Below, one piece after another: positions 26,384 to 35,713 of a stretch of 64,000 nucleotides of DNA. The stretch is from contig JBGSTD010000047.1 of assembly GCA_041736675.1 (NCBI GenBank), forward strand, positions 1-64,000. The letters run 5' to 3'. Origin of the DNA: Salaquimonas sp041736675 (lineage in GTDB: Bacteria > Pseudomonadota > Alphaproteobacteria > Rhizobiales > Rhizobiaceae). The first letter of the stretch is position 1, and each line of letters begins with the position of its first letter. The notes under the pieces were generated by a model, which made no database searches, was not told the DNA's origin, and worked only from the letters and a program-made list of their open reading frames with translations. The translations under genes and the position numbers were made by a program.

Positions 26384-27055
26384 TCACCCTTTAGAGGTGA
26401 TGCCTTTGCCGGCAAGAATTTTCAGCATCAACTGTGCACGGCTGCGAACACCACCTGAAGCATCGGCATCATCGGAGACCGCCTGGAACCATTCGAAAGC
26501 TTTCTGGTCATTGCCTGCCTTCATCGCTGAAATGCCCAGTGCCTCACGGGCCGAATGGCGAAAGGAAGCTCCTGCTGCAGCGAGAGTGGAAAGCCGCTTT
26601 TCAACAGCATCATAGGATTCGAGGTCCACTGCCAACAATCCTGATCTCAGGGTTGCTACGTTGCGGAATATCTCCGGCGCAGAACTGTCAGCAGCTATGG
26701 CGTCGAAAGCTTTCAACGCAGCATCCTTGTCGCCTTTGGCAGCGCTTTCGCCTGCGATACGAAGCTTTGCAAGTGATGCGTAGCCAGCAGGACCTTCTGC
26801 GCTGATTGTCTCAAGTGCCTTCATTGCCTCTTCATGCTGTCCGGCATTGGACAAGGCAATAGCATCGACATATTTGTCGCCCATGGCGGCAGATTGACTG
26901 CTAGAATAATATTCCCATGCAGCAATCGCTGCGGTTGCCAGCACGACAAGCACAGCTGCACCGATGATAAAAATGCGATATTTCGCCCAGAACTCGTGAG
27001 CGCGGTCATGACGCAACTGTTCGTCAACTTCGCGAATAAAGGTATCTTCTGCCAT
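26384..27055 (-). CDS. YfgM-like tetratricopeptide membrane protein
   Basis: 223 residues: cytosolic N-terminus MAEDTFIREVDEQLRHDRAH, one transmembrane helix (FIIGAAVLVVLATAAIAAW), then a periplasmic alpha-helical TPR-like domain with Ala-rich helices. This is the layout of YfgM, an ancillary subunit of the SecYEG translocon that works with periplasmic chaperones. The neighbouring der gene supports the assignment. Precise function in alphaproteobacteria is not established. Confidence 0.82.
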   Translation of the reverse strand: MAEDTFIREVDEQLRHDRAHEFWAKYRIFIIGAAVLVVLATAAIAAWEYYSSSQSAAMGDKYVDAIALSNAGQHEEAMKALETISAEGPAGYASLAKLRIAGESAAKGDKDAALKAFDAIAADSSAPEIFRNVATLRSGLLAVDLESYDAVEKRLSTLAAAGASFRHSAREALGISAMKAGNDQKAFEWFQAVSDDADASGGVRSRAQLMLKILAGKGITSKG

Positions 27056-27202
27056 TTAGCCCGTCTTTAATCTGAGGATTATTTGTACACGCCGGATAAA
27101 ACGGCGGAATTGAAAAGCCTTTTACCGGACAATGGTATTGAAAAGCAATGACGAAGGCTTGCAGCGATGGAATGTTTTGCCGCAACGCCTCTTAAACAGG
27201 GA

Positions 27203-27772
27203 TCACCCCAGCGGCGCAACGCCAAAAAGCCAGTAATGCAACTTCCATATAAACAGGAACCATAACACAAGACCGGAGACAACGGCCATGATGTCATTCG
27301 AGACAGGTCCCCGTGCCGGAAGAGGCGCGTCGCGGCGTGCAACCGAAATACGGTTGAGAATTGCCCAAATCAAAAAAGAGCCAAACAGCAGGGTGGAAGC
27401 AAGGGTGCCGTTGACCAGCAGATGGGCAATTGACCAAAGAATAACGGCCAAAAGAAACGGATGATCAAGCGCCGGCTTCAGGATTCCTGGTTTGAGATTG
27501 AAAACCATCAGGCTGACAAAGGACAGTGCCATCAGCAGATACGCCAAATGGCGACCCCATGCGGGCGGCGTGTAGAGATAATCAAAATCTTGCGATGCCT
27601 GGTAGTATCCCCAAACAAGCACCACAAATGCGATGACGGATGCGATCGAATAGGCACCTTTCCAAGGTCCTTCACCCATTGAGGCGATGCGGGCCGATCT
27701 CCATTGGGGCGCAATCATGCGGAAAGAGTGCAGCCCGTGAAACATTATCAAGCCAATGATCAGCCATGTCAT
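27203..27772 (-). CDS. NnrU family membrane protein
   Basis: 189-residue polytopic protein with about six transmembrane helices. The opening MTWLIIGLIMFHGLHSFRM and the segment KHPFLLAVILWSIAHLLVNG-like run (here LDHPFLLAVILWSIAHLLVN) are the NnrU family signatures. NnrU proteins were linked to denitrification in Rhodobacter, but relatives also act in carotenoid isomerisation and most are of unknown function; no denitrification gene is visible here. It sits 39 bases from the SbmA gene, with the same orientation. Confidence 0.85.
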   Translation of the reverse strand: MTWLIIGLIMFHGLHSFRMIAPQWRSARIASMGEGPWKGAYSIASVIAFVVLVWGYYQASQDFDYLYTPPAWGRHLAYLLMALSFVSLMVFNLKPGILKPALDHPFLLAVILWSIAHLLVNGTLASTLLFGSFLIWAILNRISVARRDAPLPARGPVSNDIMAVVSGLVLWFLFIWKLHYWLFGVAPLG

Positions 27773-27811
27773 GTGATTTTCTCCCGCATCTGCTGGTAGC
27801 CTTCCCGGAGC

Positions 27812-29113
27812 CTAGACAGGTTTTACCTTGTCCTCACTGCTCAAACCATCAATATCGGGGACAATCCCCTGCTTCACAATATATTCCTGATCAATATCGG
27901 GAAGAGGTTCGCCGCTCATTGCCGCTTCGAAGGCTTTTAGACGCTTGTGAATTGAGAGCAATTCTACAATCGTTCCCCACGAATTGACCAAATATTGGAA
28001 AGAACTGGATACTTGCCCGAACGCTGACAAAGTCTGCTGGAAAAATCCGAAAGTAATGGCACCTGCCGCGATGGTGGGCACCAGCAGCAGAATGGCAAAC
28101 ACATTGTCTGCCTGAAGATAAAAATAACGGGCGACGTTGAAATAGGCATAGTGGAAATAAAGCCGGAAATAGTTCTTCCGCACATTGGCAAACAGGGCGC
28201 CGAGCGTCATTGGTTCGGCACGGGATTTGTCGTCCTCTCCGTAGACCAGCTCCTTGCGGTAGGCAGCTTCCACCCGCTGATTCTTGAAATATAGGCCGGG
28301 CAGTTTTATTCCGACGACTGCCAAAAGGACTGTTCCGAAAACGGACCAGAAAATCGCAGCCTGAACCAGCGGTGCTGAAATCTGGCCAATGATGGGTAGC
28401 TCGGTGATGCTGGCTGATAGACCGTAAAGGATGGGAAGAAATGCGATCAGTGTCAAAACGGAATCAATCGCATTGACACCGAGTGCCTCAACCGTTTCAG
28501 CAAATCGCATGGTGTCTTCCTGAACACGCTGGGATGCCCCCTCGATGTGACTGAGATTGACCCAGTTCTCGGCATAGTAATCGTTCATCGCGGTGCGCCA
28601 GCGGAAAATGTAGTGGCTGACCACAAATCTGGTAACAACAAGTACTGCAATCCAGACAAAGGCAATCGTGAGAAAATCAATGATGCCGCCATAGATCGTC
28701 GAAGGCGGAATAGTGCCTTTGGTATCCCCGGTAAGGGCTTGTTGTATCGAATCGAAAAAAGGTCTGCGCCAATTGTTGAGCGCCACGCTGGTCTGAACTG
28801 AAAAAGCAGTGGTGAAAAGGATAAAGCCGGACGTGAAGACCGACCACGCCTGCCATTTGTGCGGTGAGTACCAAAACCAGAACGCTGTAAAAAGCAGCAC
28901 ACAGGCGGCATAGTAAATATAGAACCAGATCATGTCGCTGGAGAAGAAGAAGGCGACTGTAGCCAGTTCGTCGGCACCTTCCTGCGGTGGCAGGCCGATT
29001 ATGCCCCCAGCCACATTACCGCCCCCGGCATACCAGTATCCCATCGTGATGGCGCACCAAACCAGAAATGACAGGAAAAACTGTTTCGGTCTGGGAAAAA
29101 ACGTGTGGAACAA
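27812..29113 (-). CDS. sbmA: SbmA/BacA-like peptide transporter
   Basis: 433-residue inner-membrane protein of the SbmA/BacA family (ABC-transporter-like fold without nucleotide-binding domain), importing antimicrobial peptides and influencing lipid A very-long-chain fatty acids. Diagnostic stretches: FRWRTAMNDYYAENW, EGASQRVQEDTMRFA, and QADNVFAILLLVPTIAAG. Slightly longer than E. coli SbmA (406) and S. meliloti BacA (420). The start is TTG at 29113 with AGGAG 6 bases upstream. BacA is required for chronic infection by Brucella and for bacteroid development in some rhizobia; whether this organism is host-associated cannot be deduced from the gene alone. Confidence 0.92.
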   Translation of the reverse strand: MFHTFFPRPKQFFLSFLVWCAITMGYWYAGGGNVAGGIIGLPPQEGADELATVAFFFSSDMIWFYIYYAACVLLFTAFWFWYSPHKWQAWSVFTSGFILFTTAFSVQTSVALNNWRRPFFDSIQQALTGDTKGTIPPSTIYGGIIDFLTIAFVWIAVLVVTRFVVSHYIFRWRTAMNDYYAENWVNLSHIEGASQRVQEDTMRFAETVEALGVNAIDSVLTLIAFLPILYGLSASITELPIIGQISAPLVQAAIFWSVFGTVLLAVVGIKLPGLYFKNQRVEAAYRKELVYGEDDKSRAEPMTLGALFANVRKNYFRLYFHYAYFNVARYFYLQADNVFAILLLVPTIAAGAITFGFFQQTLSAFGQVSSSFQYLVNSWGTIVELLSIHKRLKAFEAAMSGEPLPDIDQEYIVKQGIVPDIDGLSSEDKVKPV

Positions 29114-29376
29114 AGGGATCTCCTGCGATTCGTCGCGGTAAATGTGTGAGGCATCTTAGTGGGATGAGGGGATAACTGAAAGCCCCTCACAAATCTTTGT
29201 ATTTATGCATTTTCTACACTGAAACTGGAAAACTGTAGGCATTGAACAGCACTGCTGGCATTTTCCTCACAAATGAATCTGAGATAATTTGACAACTAAT
29301 TCCCGTCATTAACCAGTCGGTTACGTTTCAGGGCGAAAATCGCATTAACAAAAGCGATTCGTACGGAGCACGCGAA

Positions 29377-29622
29377 ATGAGACTAGTTGATAGTGGGATC
29401 AACCTGCCGACCATCGAAGAAGCGGAGACGCTTGCAAACATGCCGAGAAAAACCGACGAGGAAATGGCCCGCGAATATGCGGAAATGATCGAGGCCATCT
29501 ATCTCAATGCGGAGAACCTTGATCTTGAAAATTGCCCGCCTGATCGCCGATTTTTCAAGGGCGAGCGCGAAGCATGGGTTTATGAACACGGAAATATCTC
29601 CGAACTGGTGTTCGTCAAGTAG
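29377..29622 (+). CDS. small acidic hypothetical protein
   Basis: 81 residues, acidic, probably soluble, with a helical N-terminal half (DEEMAREYAEMIEAIYLNAEN) and a C-terminal part with FFKGEREAWVYEHG. A good ribosome site GGAG precedes the ATG at the right distance. I do not recognise a family. Divergent from sbmA across 263 bases and convergent with the small cyd accessory gene, whose stop is 5 bases away. Confidence 0.65.
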   Translation: MRLVDSGINLPTIEEAETLANMPRKTDEEMAREYAEMIEAIYLNAENLDLENCPPDRRFFKGEREAWVYEHGNISELVFVK

Positions 29623-29627
29623 TTGGC

Positions 29628-29738
29628 CTAGCCGATAAACAGCCTTATGCCATAGGCGACGATTGCCAGGGCCAGAACCCCGACAATCCAATAAGCAACA
29701 AACCAGGCGACGCGTTTCAGGGTTTGGCGAGCCGCCAT
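29628..29738 (-). CDS. cytochrome bd oxidase accessory peptide (DUF2474/CydX-like)
   Basis: 36-residue single-span membrane peptide, read directly: basic start MAARQTLKRVAWFV, hydrophobic helix YWIVGVLALAIVAYG, ending IRLFIG. Its ATG overlaps the last base of the cydB stop codon (TGATG), the usual position and coupling of CydX/DUF2474 peptides. In E. coli the equivalent CydX is needed for bd oxidase stability. Short hydrophobic frames can arise by chance, but the position, coupling and W-x(4)-W helix with basic flank make this a convincing gene. Confidence 0.8.
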   Translation of the reverse strand: MAARQTLKRVAWFVAYWIVGVLALAIVAYGIRLFIG

Positions 29739-30742
29739 CAATGATACCCCTCGTCCGGGTTTACCTTGCCGCGAACCACCCAATATGAATAGGCCGTGTA
29801 GGCAAGAATAAGAGGCACCAGAACCACTGTTCCATAGAGGGCGAAAGCGAGGCTGCTGTCAGGCGCTGCAGCGTCCCAGATGCTAAGCGATGGTGGAACG
29901 ATATTGGGATAAAAGCTAATGCCGATTCCAACAAAACTTAGAATGAAAATAGCCAGCGATGCCAGAAATGGCGAATAGTCATTTTGGTCGATCAGGCCGG
30001 CGAACAGTTTCCAAACGGCGACAAGAACAAGCGCGGGCATCGCAAAACTGAAGATAATCGTCGGAAAGGCAAACCAGCGCCGAAAATAAACCGGATCCAG
30101 AAACGGTGTGATCAGGCTGACCAGTGCCATGAACATCAAAGTGGCTATTGCGAATATCCAGGCCATATTGCGCATTCGCATCTGAAGATTGCCCTCGGTT
30201 TTCATCACCAGCCATGTTGCTCCCAGAAGGCAATAGCCGGAAACCACCGCAACTCCGGTCAGAATTGTAAATGGCGTCAACCAATCCCACCAGCCACCGG
30301 CGTATGCGCGATTTTCAATGTGAATTCCCTGAACCAGCGCTCCAAGTGCAATACCCTGCATGAGCGATGCGATGAGTGAGCCGCCGAAAAATGCTATGTC
30401 CCAAACAGGACGCCAACGCTTGGTGCGCCAACGGTACTCAAAAGCCACGCCGCGAAATACCAGCGCCAGCAACATGATGGTAATCGGCATATACAGTGCA
30501 GGCAGCACTGTTGCATAGGCCAGCGGGAAAACAGCAAACAAGCCCCCGCCGCCCATGACAAGCCAGGTCTCATTTCCATCCCAAACCGGGGCAACAGAAT
30601 TCATCATCACATCATGGTCCTTGCTGTTGTCAGCGAAAGGAAACAGGATACCCACACCGAGGTCGAAACCATCCAGCACTACGTAGACAAGAACGGCAAA
30701 GGCTATGATGGCTGCCCAGACAAAAGGAAGATCAATCGTCAT
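29738..30742 (-). CDS. cydB: cytochrome bd-type quinol oxidase subunit II
   Basis: 334-residue polytopic membrane protein (about nine helices). Starts MTIDLPFVWAAIIAFAVLVYVVLDGFDLGVGILFPF, the CydB signature, and continues GNETWLVMGGGGLFAVFP. The ATG at 30742 with GGGAG in front is preferred over one at 30793, which would lie inside cydA. Separated from the cydA stop by 4 bases. Supports subunit I in the terminal oxidase that reduces oxygen with ubiquinol without pumping protons. Confidence 0.95.
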   Translation of the reverse strand: MTIDLPFVWAAIIAFAVLVYVVLDGFDLGVGILFPFADNSKDHDVMMNSVAPVWDGNETWLVMGGGGLFAVFPLAYATVLPALYMPITIMLLALVFRGVAFEYRWRTKRWRPVWDIAFFGGSLIASLMQGIALGALVQGIHIENRAYAGGWWDWLTPFTILTGVAVVSGYCLLGATWLVMKTEGNLQMRMRNMAWIFAIATLMFMALVSLITPFLDPVYFRRWFAFPTIIFSFAMPALVLVAVWKLFAGLIDQNDYSPFLASLAIFILSFVGIGISFYPNIVPPSLSIWDAAAPDSSLAFALYGTVVLVPLILAYTAYSYWVVRGKVNPDEGYH

Positions 30743-30746
30743 CAGC

Positions 30747-32159
30747 TTATTCTCCCACCGGACGGGCCGGTTTTTCATGCAAGGGTGACTCAAGACTGCC
30801 AGCAGTACGGATAGGTCCCTCGTGCAAAGACTGCGTCTGTCTTGAAGGGGGTTCGGCCATCAGGCGGAGGATGTAAAACACTCCCGCTCCAAAGACGAAG
30901 AAATAGACAATGATGAAGGCCAGCAGTGAGGTTGCTACTGCTGGTGCGGCTATTGGAGCAAGAGAGTCGGAAGTTCGCAGCAGTCCGTAAACGGTGAAAG
31001 GCTGACGTCCGACTTCGGTTGTAATCCATCCCGCAAGAACGGCAACAAAGCCGGATGGCGCCATCAGCAACGCTGCGCGGTGAAGCCATTTTGCGTCGTA
31101 CAGGCGTTGGCGCCAGCGGGCCAGAATCCCCCACAAGCCAATACCCAGCATGGCAAATCCAAGGCCCACCATGATGCGGAAGCTCCAAAAAACAATTGCC
31201 ACAGGCGGCTCCAGATCGTCAGGAACTGTATCCAGACCCAGCATCGGGGCGTTGAGATCATGTTTCAGGATAAGGCTCGAAGCCTTGGGAATCTGGATAG
31301 CATAATCAATCCGCTTTTCTGCCGGATTGGGGATGCCGAACAAGATCAAAGGCGCTCCTTCGGGGTGGCTGTCATAATGGCCCTCCATGGCCATGATCTT
31401 GACCGGCTGATGTTCGAGCGTGTTGAGACCATGTTCATCGCCTGCAAATATCTGAATCGGCGTGACAAAGATTGCCATCCACATGGCCATCGAAAACATC
31501 GTCCTGGTGGCAGGTCCGGCATTGCCACGCAGCAAGTGCCAGGCACCGACACCCGCAACGACAAAGGCGACCGTCAGATAGGCGGCCAGCACCATATGAA
31601 CCAGGCGGTAAGGAAAGGACGGATTGAAGACGATCGCAAACCAGTCTTCGGGAACAAACTGCCCTGCCTCGTTGATCGAATATCCGGCTGGCGTGTGCAT
31701 CCACGAATTGACGGACAAAATCCAGGTTGCCGACATGAGTGTGCCGAATGCGACCATCGCAGTGGCGAACATGTGAAGCCCCGGACCAACGCGGTCACGG
31801 CCGAACAGCATGATGCCTAAAAATCCCGCTTCCAGGAAAAAAGCGGAGAGCACTTCATAGGCCATCAACGGTCCAAGGACCGGGCCTGTCTTGTCCGAAA
31901 ATACGCTCCAGTTGGTTCCGAACTGATAGGACATTACTATGCCGGAAACGACGCCCATTCCGAAGGCGACGGCGAAAATCTTTTTCCAGTATTCGAAAAG
32001 CGTCAGAAAACGGGTCTCTTTGGTCCACAGCCAAAGTCCGTTGAGCACCGCCAGGTAACTTGCCAATCCAATCGAAAAAGCCGGAAAAATTATATGAAAT
32101 GAAACCGTGAAAGCAAATTGCAATCGAGCCAGCGTTTCCGCAGTCAAATCAACATCCAT
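30747..32159 (-). CDS. cydA: cytochrome bd-type quinol oxidase subunit I (cyanide-insensitive type)
   Basis: 470-residue subunit I carrying hemes b558, b595 and the d-type or b-type site. Family motifs: LARLQFAFTVSFHIIFPAFS with the heme-ligand histidine, and the internal ETG/EAGF region FFLEAGFLGIMLFG. The Q-loop is short, as in the CIO/CioA group. The conserved GRQPW signature is GRQPF here. cydB and a small accessory peptide follow; no cydDC transporter genes, needed for assembly, are in the window. A MarR gene is 211 bases upstream on the same strand and may control or accompany it. Confidence 0.95.
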   Translation of the reverse strand: MDVDLTAETLARLQFAFTVSFHIIFPAFSIGLASYLAVLNGLWLWTKETRFLTLFEYWKKIFAVAFGMGVVSGIVMSYQFGTNWSVFSDKTGPVLGPLMAYEVLSAFFLEAGFLGIMLFGRDRVGPGLHMFATAMVAFGTLMSATWILSVNSWMHTPAGYSINEAGQFVPEDWFAIVFNPSFPYRLVHMVLAAYLTVAFVVAGVGAWHLLRGNAGPATRTMFSMAMWMAIFVTPIQIFAGDEHGLNTLEHQPVKIMAMEGHYDSHPEGAPLILFGIPNPAEKRIDYAIQIPKASSLILKHDLNAPMLGLDTVPDDLEPPVAIVFWSFRIMVGLGFAMLGIGLWGILARWRQRLYDAKWLHRAALLMAPSGFVAVLAGWITTEVGRQPFTVYGLLRTSDSLAPIAAPAVATSLLAFIIVYFFVFGAGVFYILRLMAEPPSRQTQSLHEGPIRTAGSLESPLHEKPARPVGE

Positions 32160-32370
32160 TTAAAACTCCATGCTCCGGCGGTGAAACTGTATTTTCAACA
32201 CTGGGCATTCGCATGATGCCTGTAAAAAGCATTCAATCATAAACTGCTTATTGTCGCACCACCTGCATTAATCGTCATGTATTTGACAAGTCACACTTAT
32301 TGCGTGGCGGGAACGCGATAACCGGCAGCTTTGCATCCAACAAAACGCGCGATACAATTTGGATCAAGGC

Positions 32371-32805
32371 TTACAGCCTGGCAATTTCCATGAGACACCG
32401 TCGCAGGATTGCCGTTTCCTCAGGGGTAAATCTCGAAGCCATTTTCTTGTCGAAAGATTGCGCCTCGAGATACAAATCATCAAAGGCTGCCTTGCCTGCG
32501 GCGGTCAATCCCAATTGTTCCTGCCGGCGGTCGGTGTCGGACTGGCTGCGGGTTAGAAACCGCTTTTCTTGCAAAGCCGCTACAGCCCTGCTGACTTTGG
32601 TCTTGTGCATTCTGGCGCGTTCACAAATCTCGCGGGCTGTCATTTCGCCATATCTGCCAAGATGAAACAAGACCCGCCACTCGGTCCGCAACATACCATA
32701 TCTAGCCCGGTAATATTGCTGAAATTCAAGGCTCGAAATTTCTGCTGCCTGGTTTAGCAGATACGGCATGAAATCCCGAAGGTCGAATGCGTTTTTGTCT
32801 GACAT
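32371..32805 (-). CDS. MarR-family transcription regulator
   Basis: 144-residue winged-helix repressor. The DNA-binding part is EMTAREICERARMHKTKVSRAVAALQEK, with the wing TRSQSDTDRRQEQLGLT. Responds typically to phenolic or other small lipophilic ligands or oxidants. It is upstream of and in the same direction as cydAB with a 211-base gap, and convergent-to-tandem with quiC upstream (88 bases). The ligand and target are unknown; cydAB, quiC or both are candidates. The gap 32160-32370 contains no ORF or clear FNR box. Confidence 0.87.
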   Translation of the reverse strand: MSDKNAFDLRDFMPYLLNQAAEISSLEFQQYYRARYGMLRTEWRVLFHLGRYGEMTAREICERARMHKTKVSRAVAALQEKRFLTRSQSDTDRRQEQLGLTAAGKAAFDDLYLEAQSFDKKMASRFTPEETAILRRCLMEIARL

Positions 32806-32892
32806 GCCAGGAACCTAAAGCTTATAAGTTACAAAAGCTACCAATTATACATGTCAACGACAAAAACAAGAAATCAACACGCGGTGGCCACA

Positions 32893-34779
32893 TCACATCT
32901 TTGGCATGCCCTTGGGTCTTGCCAATCTTTTTTGAGCGGCAATTCGGAACGGAGCGTTTGGTGCGCCATATCCTCTGTAGCCTTTCTGCCGTTCAATGAC
33001 TTCAAAGAACATGCCGCCGGCAAATGGCCTGGAGTACAGTTGCAGGAAACTGCCTGTCGCGTCTTCATCATAGAGAATATCAAAAGCCTGAAGTTTGGCT
33101 ACAAAGCCAGCATCAAGGTCAAAGCGGGCGGTTAGGTCAGCATAGTAGTTTTCGGACATTGGGAGACGGTCAAAACCCAGTACCTGCAGTTTTTTTGCAG
33201 TCTCGAACATGTCATTGGTTGCTAGGGCAATATGCTGGACGGAAGCCCCAAAACTGTCTGCTAGAAAATTGCCGGCAAGGGTGCGATGGGTTTCAGCACC
33301 GTTGAGAGTAATCCTGAAAGCGCCATCCCTTGATTCCATCGCCTGTGAGCGTACGAGACCATCAGGGTCCACCACGTCAACCATCGGCGATTTTTGCATG
33401 TCAAAAAGCGTCGTGTAAAACAGCGCCCAACTCAACATTTCATCATAGCTCATCGTTTGCGCAAGATGATCAATGCGCTTGAGGCCGGCGTTGCCAGATA
33501 CATTGGAGCCTGCGTCAAACTCAACTTCCCAGACTTTGTCCAGTCCGGTTGCCTCATCAAGGAAATGCAGGACGCTGCCACCGAGACCCCTAATAGCCGG
33601 CAAATCCAGTTCGCCTGGACCGATAGGCTGCTTGAAGGGTTTGGTTCCCAGATGCGATGCGCGCTTGACCGTAGCATTGGCATTATCGACTGATAGCCCG
33701 ATATCGCAAACAGTTGTTCCGTGCATAACGTAAGCATTGTGGGCATGGCCCTTGTTTTCAAGATTGAGAACAATTCTGATATCATTCTGCTGCCAGAGCT
33801 GGATTTGCTTGGCAATATGGTTTCCGGCCAATTCAAAACCGAGAGTTTGCAACAGGCGCTGCAGCGATTTCGCCTCTTCGCCTTGGGAGGCGAACTCGAC
33901 AAAGGAAATACCGGCGACCTGGGTACGGGCCGGTATTTTGGGAAGGTCAATTCTGACATCGGGCTCGTTCTTCTTGACATCATCCATCAATGCGATGAGC
34001 GCGCGATAGCCATCGGCAGCAATTGTGTTCGGGCTGCCGCCGCGAAACTGGTCGTTGAAAATCTCGAGGGAAACAGGCCCTTTGTAACCGGTTGCCATTG
34101 CGGCACGCATGAAATCTGTCACAGGCAGATCACCTTCGCCGGGCATGTTGCGGAAATGGCGTGACCAGTACAAGAGATCCATGTCAATAAGTGGGGCATC
34201 GGCCAATTGGACAAAAAATATTTTGTCACCGGGGATTCGGCGCAGTGTTTCGGGATCTATCTTGCGGGCAAGGGTGTGAAAACTGTCAATGATCAGGCCG
34301 ATATTTGCGTGGTCTGCACGGCGAACAATTTCCCATGCATCGCGATGGTCGTTGACGTGCTTGCCCCAGGCGAGCGCCTCGTAGCCAACTCGCAAACCGC
34401 GCTTGGCCGCCCGTTCCCCCAGTTCGTGAAAATCAGCGGCTGCCCGGTCAATTCCGCCCAATGCGGCGGGATGCACCGAAGAACATATCAACACCAGGTC
34501 GGTTCCCAATTCCTGCATCAGATCGAACTTGCGTTCGGCGCGGTCAAATGCCTTTGCCCTCAGCGCTTCCGGCAGACCTTCGAAATCACGCAGCGGCTGG
34601 AAAAGCATGATTTCCAGACCCATATCGCGGATCATGTTGCCAACCTCTTTTGGCGGCCCGTCATGTGTCAGAAAATCCTGCTCAAAAATTTCTAGACCGT
34701 CAAAACCTGCCTTTGAAATCGCGTTGAGTTTTTCAGTCAGGTTACCGGAGATTGATACGGTCGCGATGGAGGTTTTCAT
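32893..34779 (-). CDS. quiC: 3-dehydroshikimate dehydratase, two-domain QuiC type
   Basis: 628 residues. N-terminal half (about 1-270) is a TIM-barrel xylose-isomerase/AP-endonuclease-2 domain beginning MKTSIATVSISGNLTEKL with metal-binding candidates in GYEALAWG, IIDSFH and SLEIFND. C-terminal half (about 290-620) is a 4-hydroxyphenylpyruvate-dioxygenase-like VOC domain with HIALATNDMF and FFEVIERQKG. This fusion is the bacterial 3-dehydroshikimate dehydratase of quinate/shikimate catabolism, giving protocatechuate. Annotated names vary ('bifunctional sugar phosphate isomerase/HPPD'). No protocatechuate ring-cleavage gene lies in the window, but a shikimate dehydrogenase paralogue lies 17 kb away. 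Confidence 0.9.
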   Translation of the reverse strand: MKTSIATVSISGNLTEKLNAISKAGFDGLEIFEQDFLTHDGPPKEVGNMIRDMGLEIMLFQPLRDFEGLPEALRAKAFDRAERKFDLMQELGTDLVLICSSVHPAALGGIDRAAADFHELGERAAKRGLRVGYEALAWGKHVNDHRDAWEIVRRADHANIGLIIDSFHTLARKIDPETLRRIPGDKIFFVQLADAPLIDMDLLYWSRHFRNMPGEGDLPVTDFMRAAMATGYKGPVSLEIFNDQFRGGSPNTIAADGYRALIALMDDVKKNEPDVRIDLPKIPARTQVAGISFVEFASQGEEAKSLQRLLQTLGFELAGNHIAKQIQLWQQNDIRIVLNLENKGHAHNAYVMHGTTVCDIGLSVDNANATVKRASHLGTKPFKQPIGPGELDLPAIRGLGGSVLHFLDEATGLDKVWEVEFDAGSNVSGNAGLKRIDHLAQTMSYDEMLSWALFYTTLFDMQKSPMVDVVDPDGLVRSQAMESRDGAFRITLNGAETHRTLAGNFLADSFGASVQHIALATNDMFETAKKLQVLGFDRLPMSENYYADLTARFDLDAGFVAKLQAFDILYDEDATGSFLQLYSRPFAGGMFFEVIERQKGYRGYGAPNAPFRIAAQKRLARPKGMPKM

Positions 34780-34995
34780 CTGCTGTCCTTGTTGTCTGTC
34801 AGGGCTGGGCGCATTGCCGGATCATCCAGTAGCAGATCGGAAAAATGCTTCCATGCATTTAAAGTTTGAAACGAGAAAAATTCACAGCCGTTGACTATTT
34901 TAATGCAGCATTTTTTGTCATCAAGCAGGAATTGTTTATCAACCGGAGTTCCTACCATTCCCGCCATCCCGGCAAGGATGCACATAAACGTTGCC

Positions 34996-35697
34996 TTAAT
35001 AGGTTGCGATCATTTCATAGCCAGGGGCAAAATAGAGCCGCACATTGGTCACCGGAGCGCCGGAAAGCCAGGTCGTGCGCTCAGCCATGAATATCGACTG
35101 GCCAATTGCCGTCTGCAACTGCCCCGCCACAAAGCTGTCAGCCTTTGTCGCTGAAAACCTGATCTCGGCATTGGTATAAGGCACATCCCGCACCAGCCAT
35201 TCGTTTGGGCCTTCAATTGAAAAATCGGCTATCTGCGCCCGTGGCACGCTGACCAGATTGATCCACCTGTCCTCGAACTGAAAGGGTATACCGTCTGCAT
35301 GATGCAGACACCGGACATGACGAACCGGTGTTCCCTGCGCAATATCCAGCCGTGAAACAAGCCAGTCCGGCGCACTTTGCACCAAGCTTGAAATCAGATC
35401 ATAACGATAAATGGCACCCTTTGCCTCGATTTCAGTGCGAATAAGCGGAATATCGAACTTCACCTGACGGTTTGGCGAAAGCTTGACACGGCTGCCCCCC
35501 TTTCGGCGGCGGTCGATAATGCCATCATCAGACAATTCCTGCATGGCACGGTTGACAGTCGCTCGCGCACAGCCAAATTCTGCCGCGAGTTCAACCTCAC
35601 CCGGCAGAAGTTCGCCCGGACAATACTGCCCGGAGCGAATACGCCGAAACACTTCGGCCTTGATTTGACGATATCCTGTTTTTTCCGACACGTTCAT
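34996..35697 (-). CDS. hutC: histidine utilisation repressor, GntR/HutC family
   Basis: 233-residue GntR-type regulator with a UTRA ligand domain. Winged helix: GELLPGEVELAAEFGCARATVNRAMQEL followed by DGIIDRRRKGGSRV; the C-terminal UTRA domain would bind urocanate, relieving repression. Start at the ATG in MNVSEKTGYRQIK (35697) is preferred over 35760. Divergent from hutD with an operator-like sequence between (35714-35729). The gap 34780-34995 toward quiC has no gene. Confidence 0.92.
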   Translation of the reverse strand: MNVSEKTGYRQIKAEVFRRIRSGQYCPGELLPGEVELAAEFGCARATVNRAMQELSDDGIIDRRRKGGSRVKLSPNRQVKFDIPLIRTEIEAKGAIYRYDLISSLVQSAPDWLVSRLDIAQGTPVRHVRCLHHADGIPFQFEDRWINLVSVPRAQIADFSIEGPNEWLVRDVPYTNAEIRFSATKADSFVAGQLQTAIGQSIFMAERTTWLSGAPVTNVRLYFAPGYEMIATY

Positions 35698-35713
35698 GTT
35701 CTTCGCTGGATTA

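Noticed and set aside
29290..29310. CtrA box upstream of the 81-residue gene (TTAACCAGTCGGTTA)
   Set aside because: Second half is GTTA rather than TTAA; too degenerate to claim.
32160..32370. FNR/ANR box for cydAB
   Set aside because: No TTGAT-N4-ATCAA-like sequence found in the gap.
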